This document shows, piece after piece, positions 1 through 6,508 of a stretch of DNA of 27,105 nt. Source of the stretch: JTS-RE9 sp964649195 (GTDB lineage Bacteria > Planctomycetota > Phycisphaerae > Phycisphaerales > Phycisphaeraceae); contig CAZYPK010000057.1 in assembly GCA_964649195.1 (NCBI GenBank), positions 1 through 27,105 on the forward strand. The letters are read 5' to 3'. The notes under the pieces were generated by a model, which ran no database searches, had not been told where the DNA came from, and saw only the letters and a program-made list of their open reading frames with translations. The first letter of the stretch is position 1. Every line of letters begins with the position of its first letter. Made by a program: the position numbers and the translations under genes.

Positions 1-30
1 CCGCGGACGGGCTTCGCAAACGAACGGCTC

Positions 31-112
31 GGCGGGAGCCTCGCCCTCCCGGCGGCCTCGCCCTCCCAGTGGGAGCCTCGCCCTCCCGGCAGGAGGCTTC
101 CGCTCTCCCGCC
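31..112. repeat. GC-rich imperfect tandem repeat of short palindromes
   Basis: Four imperfect copies of a unit of about 20 bp follow one another. Each is built from GGGAG, then CCTCGC, then CCTCCC, so a unit can fold on itself. Copies 1 and 3 share GGGAGCCTCGCCCTCCC, copy 2 has lost its first arm, and copy 4 is degraded. There is no coding signal. The function is unknown; a dispersed palindromic element that amplified locally is the simplest reading. Confidence 0.6.
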
Positions 113-170
113 ATATGCTTTTACCCTATGCAAAGAGCAAGGGGGAAAGCGTATAACAGTCCGTTGAAAA

Positions 171-251
171 GGTCAGAAGTCAGAGGTCAGAGGTCAAGTG
201 TTGGACATCTGACATCTGACATCTGAAGTTTGAGATTTGAAATTTTGAAAA
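171..251. repeat. Three consecutive heptamer tandem arrays
   Basis: Positions 171-198 hold four 7-base units (GGTCAGA, AGTCAGA, GGTCAGA, GGTCAAG). Positions 204-224 hold three perfect copies of GACATCT. Positions 225-245 hold GAAGTTT, GAGATTT and GAAATTT, which belong to the ATTTGA family seen again at 8786-9056 and 17639-17706. The period stays at seven although the word changes. The array ends about 50 bases before the first gene. Confidence 0.8.
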
Positions 252-275
252 TGGGACTTCCGAATAACCCCCGAT
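252..275. repeat. Copy of the terminal segment of a dispersed palindromic element
   Basis: The segment beginning GGGACTTCCGAATAACCCCC is the reverse complement, with small differences, of 8961-8986 in the gap before the PQQ gene. In both places it directly adjoins ATTTGA-type heptamers. This copy has only one end of the element and runs into the leader of the first gene, covering one possible ATG at 274. Confidence 0.7.
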
Positions 276-303
276 GTTTTTCTACATGCTCCGAGGTTTC
301 CGC

Positions 304-1989
304 GTGCTGCGACTGACTGAAATCAAACTGCCCATCGAGCATGATGAAGAAGCGCTCATCGCGGCCATGCTTCGCCGGTTGCGGATTCCGCGCGGGCAGC
401 TTGTGCGACATGCCGTCTTCAAGCGCGGCGTCGATGCCCGCAGGCCCGGCCCCGTTTCCTTCATCTACACCATTGATGTCGAAGTCGCCCACGAAGCCGT
501 GACGCTGAAAAGGCTGAAAAACCAGCGGAACATCACGCCTGCGCCGGACATGACTTATCGCTTCGTCGCGAAAGCGCCGGGTGGATTGAAGCCGCGGCCG
601 GTCATCATCGGCACCGGACCGTGCGGCATCTTCGCGGGGCTCACGCTGGCTCAAATGGGCTTTCGCCCGATCATCCTCGAACGCGGCAAGGCGGTGCGCG
701 AGCGCACCGGGGACACCTTCGGTCTTTGGCGAAATCACATCCTCAATCCCGAATCGAACGTGCAGTTTGGCGAGGGCGGCGCGGGGACTTTTTCCGATGG
801 CAAGCTATACAGCCAGATCAAGGATCCCAGGTTTTACGGTCGCAAGGTGATTCAGGAATTCATCGCGGCCGGCGCCCCGCCGGAGATTCTTTACGTCAGC
901 AAGCCGCACATCGGCACGTTCAGATTGGTGGGCATCGTCGAGCGGATGCGGGCCGTCATCGAATCGCTGGGCGGCGAGATCCGCTTTCAATCGAAGGTCG
1001 TCGATATCGAAACCGATTCACATAGTCCCCGGCTTGCCGGGGGTGACTCCACGATCACCCCCGCCGCGCCATCAACGGCAACAGACCCCGGCCAGGACCG
1101 GAGTCATAGGCGGGTCCGCGCCGTCGTTCTCGCATCGGGTGAGCGCATTGAAACGAATCATGTCGTGCTTGCCGTGGGGCACAGTGCCCGCGACACGTTT
1201 GAAATGCTGCACACGCGCGGGGTTCACATCGAGCCCAAGCCGTTCTCCATCGGCGTGCGCATCGAGCATCCGCAGTCGATGATCGATCGTTGCCGGCTGC
1301 GCGGGGCGGCAGGTCATCCGCTGCTGGGCGCCGCCGATTACAAGCTCGTGCATCACTGCGAAAACGAGCGGTCCGCCTACAGCTTCTGCATGTGCCCCGG
1401 CGGCACCGTCGTGGCCGCGACATCCGAAATCGGACGCGTCGTCACCAACGGCATGAGCCAGTATTCACGCAACGAACGCAACGCCAACGCGGGCCTGGTC
1501 GTGGGCATCACCCCTGAGGTCGATTACCCCGACGGCCCGCTCGCCGGCATCGCGTTCCAACGCCATTGGGAGTCCAAGGCCTTCGAAGCGGGCGGCGGCA
1601 ACTACGACGCCCCCGCGCAGCTTGTCGGTGATTTTCTCGCCGGCCGCCCTTCAACGGAGCTGGGCGAAGTGGCGCCTTCTTACACGCCCGGCGTGAAGCT
1701 CACGGATCTCTCGCTCTGTCTGCCTGATTTTGTCGTCGCCGCGATGCGCGAGGCGATTCCCGCGATGGACAAACAGATGCGCGGCTTCGCCCGGCCCGAT
1801 GCGCTGATGACCGGCGTGGAAACGCGCACCTCATCGCCGATCCGCATCACCCGGGATGATTCATTTCAAAGCCTGAACACGAAGGGGCTTTATCCTGCCG
1901 GTGAAGGCGCCGGTTACGCGGGCGGCATTCTGTCGGCGGGTATCGATGGCATCAAGGTGGCCGAGGCGGTGGGGCTGGCGATGAGGTGA
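304..1989 (+). CDS. FAD-dependent dehydrogenase, COG2509 type
   Basis: This is probably a cytoplasmic FAD-dependent oxidoreductase of the COG2509 (uncharacterised FAD-dependent dehydrogenase) family; its substrate is not known. The N-terminal domain of about 90 residues (LRLTEIKLPIEHDEEAL) is typical of the family. It is followed by a dinucleotide-binding GTGPCGIFAGL near residues 103-113 with the acidic ribose-binding segment ILERG. A C-terminal FAD segment, PAGEGAGYAGGILSAG, is also present. I chose GTG at 304 because GAGG lies seven bases upstream and the family N-terminus begins here; ATG at 274 or 286 would add 10 or 6 residues, and 274 lies in repeat DNA. Residues of about 240-269 (nt 1021-1110) are a Pro/Ser/Thr-rich insertion encoded by palindromic DNA. 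The gene stands alone, 370 bases from the next. Confidence 0.88.
   Translation: MLRLTEIKLPIEHDEEALIAAMLRRLRIPRGQLVRHAVFKRGVDARRPGPVSFIYTIDVEVAHEAVTLKRLKNQRNITPAPDMTYRFVAKAPGGLKPRPVIIGTGPCGIFAGLTLAQMGFRPIILERGKAVRERTGDTFGLWRNHILNPESNVQFGEGGAGTFSDGKLYSQIKDPRFYGRKVIQEFIAAGAPPEILYVSKPHIGTFRLVGIVERMRAVIESLGGEIRFQSKVVDIETDSHSPRLAGGDSTITPAAPSTATDPGQDRSHRRVRAVVLASGERIETNHVVLAVGHSARDTFEMLHTRGVHIEPKPFSIGVRIEHPQSMIDRCRLRGAAGHPLLGAADYKLVHHCENERSAYSFCMCPGGTVVAATSEIGRVVTNGMSQYSRNERNANAGLVVGITPEVDYPDGPLAGIAFQRHWESKAFEAGGGNYDAPAQLVGDFLAGRPSTELGEVAPSYTPGVKLTDLSLCLPDFVVAAMREAIPAMDKQMRGFARPDALMTGVETRTSSPIRITRDDSFQSLNTKGLYPAGEGAGYAGGILSAGIDGIKVAEAVGLAMR
1021..1110. repeat. In-frame palindromic insertion inside the FAD dehydrogenase gene
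   Basis: About 90 bp (30 codons, no frame change) interrupt the oxidoreductase between two otherwise ordinary segments (VVDIETD and VRAVVLASG). The DNA contains a perfect stem CCCCGGC/GCCGGGG (1027-1042). The words TGACTCC (1044-1050) and GGAGTCA (1100-1106) face each other, as expected for a palindromic repeat element. The encoded peptide is low complexity and unlike an enzyme core. Confidence 0.6.
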
Positions 1990-2003
1990 ATGAAAAGCCG
2001 GCT

Positions 2004-2081
2004 GACGCGCAGCGAGGACGCTGCGGCTATAAAGCGGATGCTGTGATCATCTTCACAGCCGCAGCGTCCTCGCTGCGCGTC
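2004..2081. repeat. Inverted repeat with perfect 25-bp arms, dispersed family
   Basis: Arms 2004-2028 and 2057-2081 are exact reverse complements of 25 bases, separated by 28 bases. The arm contains CAGCGAGGACGCTG, itself a near palindrome. The same 25-mer recurs exactly at 20097-20121, so this is a dispersed repeat and not a chance hairpin. No T-run follows either arm, so an ordinary intrinsic terminator is unlikely, although the hairpin could protect the 3' end of the upstream transcript. Confidence 0.85.
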
Positions 2082-2252
2082 CGTCCCAGAACCTTCAGCC
2101 CCAGCCACCCGGCCCTGCCGGTTACACCTGCGTTACATTTTCTCGCCGGTCGGGGTGCTCATCGGGTAGAATGAGAGGTTATGCTGCACGGGTTGCAGTC
2201 GGCGGGTGGTGCGCTGCGGGCGTCGCTTGGCCGGATCGTTGGGGTGGGTGTT

Positions 2253-2294
2253 GGTCATTGCGTATTGACCATTCCGTGTTGCTCATTCTTTTGT
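2253..2294. repeat. Degenerate heptamer array
   Basis: Six units in register (GGTCATT, GCGTATT, GACCATT, CCGTGTT, GCTCATT, CTTTTGT) share a TT end at every seventh base. The sequence is more diverged than the other arrays, so the period is less certain here. Confidence 0.5.
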
Positions 2295-2358
2295 CGTACA
2301 ACCGCGGTTGACTCAGGCATGGTTCTGGGCGGCCGGGCTTGGACAGGAAGACATCATC

Positions 2359-3489
2359 ATGAATCAACCACTGATGCACCGGACTTTTGCGGCGATTGGG
2401 CGAAAACTTTCCAACGGTCTGGCGATGCTGGCCGTTGCCGGGGCGGTGGCCTTGGGCGGCTCGCCCGGCCTGCTCTGCACCGCCGCCCGGGCTGCGGATG
2501 GCCCCATCTCCAAGCGGCCTGACATGATCACTCCCGAAGCCGAGGCCGCCATCGAGCGCGGTCTTGCCTATCTGGCACGCACGCAGGCGCGCGACGGCGC
2601 CTGGCGCACCAAGGGCAGCTACGGCGGGTCGTATCCCACCGCGATGACCGCCCTGGCCGGCATGGCGCTCTTGGCCGGCGGCAACACGCCGGTGGAAGGC
2701 AAGTACTCGGAGAATGTCCGCCGCGCCGTGGATTACCTGCTCAAACAGCAGCCGCCATCCAACAACGGTCTCTATGCGAACATGGCGGAGGAGAACTCCG
2801 TGATGCACGGCCACGGCTTCGCCATGATGTTCCTCGGCGAGGTCTATGGCACCGAACGCGACCCCGATCGGCAGGAGAAGCTCAAGAAGTCGCTCGAAGC
2901 CGCCGTCAAGCTCACCGGCCAGTCGCAGTCCGCGGCGGGCGGCTGGCTCTATCAGCCCAACTCCGGCGGCGATGAAGGCTCCGTGACCGTCACCCAGATT
3001 CAAGGGCTGCGCTCGATCCGCAACGCGGGCATTCAGGTGCCCAAGTCGATTATCGACAAGGCGTGCAAATACATCGAGATCAGCGCCAATCCCGACGGCG
3101 GCATCCGCTACCAGGCGCGCGGCGGCGGGGAGAGCAGGCCGCCCATCACCGCGGCGGCGGTGGCGGTGATGTACAACGCCGGCAACTACGAACACCCCGT
3201 CGCCCAGAAGGCCCTGGCCTACACCAAGAAAATGCTCAAGGGCCAGGCCGGGGGCCACGCCTTCAGCGGCCACTTCTACTACGGCACGCTCTACACCGGC
3301 CAGGCCATGTATCTCTCCAGCAAGGAGAACTGGAAGGAATACTTCCCCGGCATCCGCGAATACTTCATCCAGAACCAGGCCAAGGACGGAAGCTGGACCG
3401 GCGACGGGGTGGGGGAAACATACGGAACCGCGATTGCGCTGATGACGCTGCAGTTGCCTTATGCGTATATGCCTATTTTGCAGAGGTAA
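2359..3489 (+). CDS. Exported prenyltransferase/squalene-oxidase-repeat (alpha/alpha-toroid) protein
   Basis: The product has 376 residues. A signal peptide (hydrophobic LAMLAVAGAVALGG, then an A-x-A site near ARAADG) implies export. The mature part has repeated QW-like helical-hairpin motifs (DGAWRTKGSYGG, GGWLYQPNSGGDEG, DGGIRYQARGGGE, DGSWTGDGVGETYGTA), the signature of the squalene-cyclase/prenyltransferase barrel. The DxDD or DDTA acid motif of true class II cyclases is not visible. The protein is also much shorter than hopene cyclases (about 630 residues), so a binding or scaffold role is likelier than terpene cyclisation. ATG at 2359 has AGGAAG eight bases upstream and gives a clean signal peptide; an earlier TTG at 2308 would bury it. 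The stop overlaps the left edge of the S23 cassette. Confidence 0.85.
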   Translation: MNQPLMHRTFAAIGRKLSNGLAMLAVAGAVALGGSPGLLCTAARAADGPISKRPDMITPEAEAAIERGLAYLARTQARDGAWRTKGSYGGSYPTAMTALAGMALLAGGNTPVEGKYSENVRRAVDYLLKQQPPSNNGLYANMAEENSVMHGHGFAMMFLGEVYGTERDPDRQEKLKKSLEAAVKLTGQSQSAAGGWLYQPNSGGDEGSVTVTQIQGLRSIRNAGIQVPKSIIDKACKYIEISANPDGGIRYQARGGGESRPPITAAAVAVMYNAGNYEHPVAQKALAYTKKMLKGQAGGHAFSGHFYYGTLYTGQAMYLSSKENWKEYFPGIREYFIQNQAKDGSWTGDGVGETYGTAIALMTLQLPYAYMPILQR

Positions 3490-3503
3490 AGGCAAAGATG
3501 GCT

Positions 3504-3545
3504 AATGCTTATTATTTAATACTTATTACTTAATGGTTATTTCAA
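3504..3545. repeat. Left arm of heptamers of the S23 cassette
   Basis: Six 7-base units in register: AATGCTT, ATTATTT, AATACTT, ATTACTT, AATGGTT, ATTTCAA. It begins 14 bases after the stop codon of the toroid gene. Its reverse complement is found at 4017-4056. Confidence 0.85.
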
Positions 3546-3581
3546 GGCATACAAGGCGGTGTTGTCGGGAGGGGCTTGGTG

Positions 3582-3986
3582 ATGGCGGAACGTGCGGGTG
3601 GCGCGGATGGCGGCGGGGCGGTGCATCCTTCGGATGTGTTGCAGGGCAGGCTGATCGATTTTGCGGTGATTTCAATACGTATTGCAGGCCGGTTGCCGCG
3701 GAATCAGGAAGGGCGGCATGTTTCAAACCAGATGCTTCGATCCGGCACCTCGCCCGCTCCCAATTATGGTGAAGCCAGGGCCGCCGAAAGCAGTGATGAC
3801 TTCATCCATAAACTCAAGGTCGTATTGAAGGAGCTCAACGAAACACTCGTCTGGCTGCAAGTGATCCAGCGAGGAAAAATGATTCCATCGGAGGAGTTGC
3901 GGGATGTGATGGATGAATGCGATCAGCTTTGTCGCATCATCGCAGCCTCGATCAATACAGCACGTCGCCGTCGCGATGGAAAATAG
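3582..3986 (+). CDS. Four-helix-bundle protein, S23/Avd-like family
   Basis: The product has 134 residues. From about residue 20 it carries the family consensus clearly: LIDFAVISIRIAGRLP, then GRHVSNQMLRSGTSPAPNYGEARAAES, then DFIHKLKVVLKELNETLVWL, ending in a basic tail ARRRRDGK. Known relatives are proteins encoded by 23S rRNA intervening sequences and the Avd accessory factor of diversity-generating retroelements, which forms a basic pentamer that binds nucleic acid and the reverse transcriptase. No reverse transcriptase is present here. ATG at 3582 follows GGAGGGG at seven bases; TTG 3576 and GTG 3579 are alternatives. The first 19 residues (MAERAGGADGGG...) are a variable extension. The gene sits alone inside inverted heptamer repeats. 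Nucleic-acid binding is inferred from the family. Confidence 0.9.
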   Translation: MAERAGGADGGGAVHPSDVLQGRLIDFAVISIRIAGRLPRNQEGRHVSNQMLRSGTSPAPNYGEARAAESSDDFIHKLKVVLKELNETLVWLQVIQRGKMIPSEELRDVMDECDQLCRIIAASINTARRRRDGK

Positions 3987-4016
3987 TGTTGTTGGCCATT
4001 GGCCTTTAGTCGGATC

Positions 4017-4056
4017 GAAATAACCATTAAGTAATAAGTATTAAATAATAAGTATT
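4017..4056. repeat. Right arm of heptamers of the S23 cassette
   Basis: This is the reverse complement of 3504-3543 with 39 of 40 bases matching. It ends 44 bases before the MoxR start codon. The 45 bases that follow resemble those following the sister element upstream of glutamate synthase. Confidence 0.85.
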
Positions 4057-4100
4057 CGCCTTTTGTCTTTATGTATTACGACTTTCCCCGGAGTAATTGA

Positions 4101-5156
4101 ATGTCCACCGAACCGACCGCAGAACTGACCCAGGACGACATCGCCGCGCTGGCCCACCTCAAGGAGGCCGGCGGCAAGATCAAGGCCGAGCTTCGCAAGA
4201 TCATCGTCGGCCAGGATGACGTCATCGAGCAGCTCCTCATCGCCATCTTCGCCCGCGGCCACGTCCTGCTCGAAGGCGTGCCCGGTCTCGCCAAGACGCT
4301 GATGGTCTCCACGCTCGCCTCCTCGCTTCACCTCAAGTTCAACCGCATCCAGTTCACCCCCGACCTGATGCCTTCGGACATCACCGGCACGGAAGTGATT
4401 CAGGAAGACAAATCAACCGGCGCCCGCGAGTTCCGGTTCCTGCCCGGACCGATCTTCGCCAACGTGGTGCTGGCCGACGAAATCAACCGCACCCCGCCCA
4501 AGACGCAGGCCGCGATGCTCGAGGCGATGCAGGAAAAGCGCGTGACCATCGGCGGCAAGATTCACCCGCTCTCCCCGCCGTTCTTCGTGCTGGCGACGCA
4601 GAACCCCATCGAGCAGGAAGGCACGTACCCGCTGCCTGAAGCGCAGCAGGATCGCTTCATGTTCAAGGTTTTCGTGCGCTATCCGAGCTACGACGAGGAA
4701 TACCGCATCGCCGAGACGACCACGGCCAATTTCGATCCGCGCGTGGAGGCGGTGCTCACCGGTGAGCAGATCATGCAGATTCAGGAGATCGTGCGCAAGG
4801 TGCCGGTGTCGCCGCATGTGATCAATTATGCCCTGGCCCTGGTGCGTGCGACGCGCGTGCATGAAGGTGAGGCGCCCGAGTTCGTGAAGGAATGGGTGAG
4901 CTGGGGCGCCGGTCCTCGCGGCGTGCAGTACCTGCTGCTGGGCGGCAAGGCCAAGGCGGCCATTGAAGGGCGGACGTATGTCACCACGGATGACATCAAG
5001 GCGGTGGCCCACCCGGTGCTGCGTCACCGCACGATCACCAACTTCAACGCCGAGTCCGAAGGCATCAACAGCGACAAGGTCATCGACAAGCTGCTGGCGA
5101 CGATCAGCGACAAGACCTCGAACGTCGCGCCGGAACTGAAGCCCGCGTTTGCTTGA
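4101..5156 (+). CDS. MoxR-type AAA+ ATPase
   Basis: This cytoplasmic AAA+ ATPase has 351 residues, the usual MoxR length. Walker A is GVPGLAKT (residues 59-66) and Walker B is VVLADEIN (122-129). Sensor 1 is the family hallmark TQNPIEQEGTYPLPEAQQDRF, and a lid domain with the arginine-rich AHPVLRHR follows. MoxR proteins act as chaperones that remodel or activate vWA-domain partners, and the next genes encode a DUF58 vWA protein and two vWA membrane proteins. GGAG seven bases before ATG 4101 supports the start. The gene begins 44 bases after the S23 cassette, whose right flank forms its leader, so its transcription must start in or read through that element. Confidence 0.95.
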   Translation: MSTEPTAELTQDDIAALAHLKEAGGKIKAELRKIIVGQDDVIEQLLIAIFARGHVLLEGVPGLAKTLMVSTLASSLHLKFNRIQFTPDLMPSDITGTEVIQEDKSTGAREFRFLPGPIFANVVLADEINRTPPKTQAAMLEAMQEKRVTIGGKIHPLSPPFFVLATQNPIEQEGTYPLPEAQQDRFMFKVFVRYPSYDEEYRIAETTTANFDPRVEAVLTGEQIMQIQEIVRKVPVSPHVINYALALVRATRVHEGEAPEFVKEWVSWGAGPRGVQYLLLGGKAKAAIEGRTYVTTDDIKAVAHPVLRHRTITNFNAESEGINSDKVIDKLLATISDKTSNVAPELKPAFA

Positions 5157-5163
5157 AGGCAGC

Positions 5164-5290
5164 GGGTGTCGGGTTTCGGCATTAAAGCGAACTCTTCATT
5201 CTGACTGACACCCATTGCATCATCGTGGCGGCTGTTTGTTTGTGTCGGCTTCATTCCGACACCCGATACCCGACACCCGACACCCGGATT
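5164..5290. repeat. Inverted pair of CCGACAC heptamer arrays
   Basis: Positions 5256-5290 hold CCGACAC, CCGATAC, CCGACAC, CCGACAC and CCGGATT in exact 7-base register. Positions 5164-5179 (GGGTGTCGGGTTTCGG) are the reverse complement of 5263-5278 with one mismatch. The array stops four bases before the DUF58 start codon, so it takes the place of a ribosome-binding site, and the arms could form a hairpin over the leader. Confidence 0.85.
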
Positions 5291-5294
5291 TCCC

Positions 5295-6245
5295 ATGCCC
5301 GACGGCCGCAAATATCTCGACCCCAAAACGCTCGACAAGATCCGCAGCCTCGATCTGCGCGCCCGCCTGGTCGTCGAAGGGTTCATCACCGGTCAGCACA
5401 AGTCCCCGTACCATGGCTTCGCGGTCGAGTTCGCTTCGCACCGCGAGTACGTGCCCGGCGACGAGATCAAGCACATCGACTGGAAGGTCTGGTCCAAGAC
5501 CGACCGCTTCTACATCAAGGAGTACGAGGAAGAAACCAACCTCAAGCTCACCATTCTCCTCGATTGCTCCAAGTCGATGCGCTACGGCACCCGCGAAACC
5601 ACCGGCGGCGTCAAGGCGGACGGCAAACACGACGGGTGGAGCAAGTTCGAATACGGCTCCACCGCCGCGGCCTGCCTGGCCTACATGGCGCAGCAGCAGC
5701 AGGATGCGGTGGGACTCATCACCTTCGACACCGATGTCCGCCTCAAGCTGCCTTCCTCGAGCCATCCCAGCCACCTGAAGCTGATCATTCACGAGATCGA
5801 ACGCACCGTGCCGGACAACAAGACCGATGTCGGCGATGTCTTCCGCGGCCTGGCCGAGCAGATCGGCAAGCGCGGCCTGGTCGTCCTCGTCAGCGACCTG
5901 TTCGTCGATATGTCCACGCTCAAGACCGCCCTGCAACACTTCCGCCATCGTCGCCACGAAGTGGTTGTCTTTCACGTGATGCACGATCATGAGCTTTCGT
6001 TTCCGTTCCAGGACAACACCGAATTCCGCGGCTTGGAGATGGACATGCAATTGCTCACCGAGCCGCGATCCCTGCGCAAGACTTACCTGGAGGTCGTCGA
6101 TCGCTACCTGCATCAGGTGCGGAAAGTCTGCGCCGGCTGCGGCATCGACCATGTGCTGATGAACACGAAGGAGCCGCTGGACGCGGCGCTGTCGGGGTAC
6201 CTGGCGCTTCGCAATCGAACCGTGCGCGGCGTGGGGCGAAGATAG
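5295..6245 (+). CDS. DUF58 / vWA-like domain protein
   Basis: The product has 316 residues. It holds the DUF58 core REYVPGDEIKHIDWKVWSK with FYIKEYEEE (about residues 49-80). A von Willebrand-type fold follows, starting with the MIDAS-like LLDCSKSM (about 89-96) and continuing with GLITFDTDV and LVVLVSDLF. DUF58 proteins are regularly encoded next to MoxR ATPases and are thought to be their partners; this gene lies 138 bases downstream of one. No transmembrane segment is evident in this copy, so it is probably cytoplasmic or membrane-associated through partners. ATG 5295 starts right after a heptamer array and lacks a clear Shine-Dalgarno sequence, which is unusual beside its well-provided neighbours. 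Confidence 0.93.
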   Translation: MPDGRKYLDPKTLDKIRSLDLRARLVVEGFITGQHKSPYHGFAVEFASHREYVPGDEIKHIDWKVWSKTDRFYIKEYEEETNLKLTILLDCSKSMRYGTRETTGGVKADGKHDGWSKFEYGSTAAACLAYMAQQQQDAVGLITFDTDVRLKLPSSSHPSHLKLIIHEIERTVPDNKTDVGDVFRGLAEQIGKRGLVVLVSDLFVDMSTLKTALQHFRHRRHEVVVFHVMHDHELSFPFQDNTEFRGLEMDMQLLTEPRSLRKTYLEVVDRYLHQVRKVCAGCGIDHVLMNTKEPLDAALSGYLALRNRTVRGVGRR

Positions 6246-6254
6246 ATCGATTTG

Positions 6255-6469
6255 ACCACGAAGTTACGAAGGAGAAAGGAACAAAGAGATGAAGGGATGA
6301 AGGGATGAAGGGATGACAATACAAGCCCGATGGCGAGGCTTTGCGAGCCGTCGGGGTAACAGTTGTCGGGATGACAGTTGACCGTTATCGATACCCCGAC
6401 GGCTCGCAAAGCCTCGCCATCGGGCTTGGGACTGAATGATCCGTTTTCTTCTTCGTGGCTTCGTGGTGA
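6255..6469. repeat. Composite repeat region with inverted ACCACGAAG ends
   Basis: The left end (6255-6275) begins ACCACGAAGTTACGAAG. The right end (6449-6467) is its reverse complement with a few mismatches. Inside are an 8-base tandem array (6288-6317: GATGAAGG three times, then GATGAC) and a perfect 36-bp inverted repeat (6323-6358 and 6392-6427). No gene is visible; the region fills nearly the whole gap between DUF58 and the BatA-like gene. Confidence 0.75.
6323..6427. repeat. Perfect inverted repeat with 36-bp arms, dispersed family
   Basis: Arms 6323-6358 and 6392-6427 are exact complements, with a 33-base loop. The arm contains TACCCCGACGGCTCGC followed by CTCGCCATCGGGCTT. The same block recurs with a few changes at 14842-14876, so it is a dispersed element. 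RNA from it would form a very stable hairpin between two operon genes, possibly limiting read-through or protecting mRNA. Confidence 0.85.
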
Positions 6470-6508
6470 ATCGCTTTGTCCTCGAGCTTCGCAATCAGGA
6501 ATTGAACC

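Larger units (their letters stand above)
1990..2358. other. Intergenic region of 369 bp
   Basis: No credible gene is present. The left part holds the 78-bp inverted repeat (2004-2081), and the right part a degenerate heptamer array (2253-2294). The middle, 2082-2252, is GC-rich unique sequence in which I see no convincing promoter, terminator or RNA. A ribosome site AGGAAG at 2345-2350 serves the next gene. Confidence 0.6.
3488..4070. mobile_element. Inverted-repeat cassette carrying an S23/Avd-like gene (IVS-like element)
   Basis: Two arms of heptamers face each other: 3504-3543 and 4017-4056, complementary over 40 bases with one mismatch. Weaker complementarity extends outward (AAAGGCAAA on the left against the complement of TTTTGTCTTT on the right). 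Between them lies a single small gene for an S23-type four-helix-bundle protein. No transposase is present. S23 proteins are known from intervening sequences inserted in bacterial 23S rRNA genes, which also have complementary ends; here the same layout sits between protein genes. A near-identical arm pair without the gene is found at 23763-23874. That this is a mobile unit is an inference. Confidence 0.6.

Noticed and set aside
2165..2172. TAGAAT as a -10 promoter box before the toroid gene
   Set aside because: No acceptable -35 hexamer lies at 16-18 bases upstream and the site is nearly 190 bases from the start codon.
1986..2174. Small + strand frame of 62 codons after the FAD gene
   Set aside because: It is made of the two arms of the inverted repeat; the protein merely reflects repeat DNA.
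3488..4070. Diversity-generating retroelement
   Set aside because: An Avd-like protein is present, but no reverse transcriptase gene, template repeat or variable C-type-lectin target is visible.
3488..4070. Intervening sequence within a 23S rRNA gene
   Set aside because: The flanks are protein-coding genes on both sides and no rRNA sequence is present.
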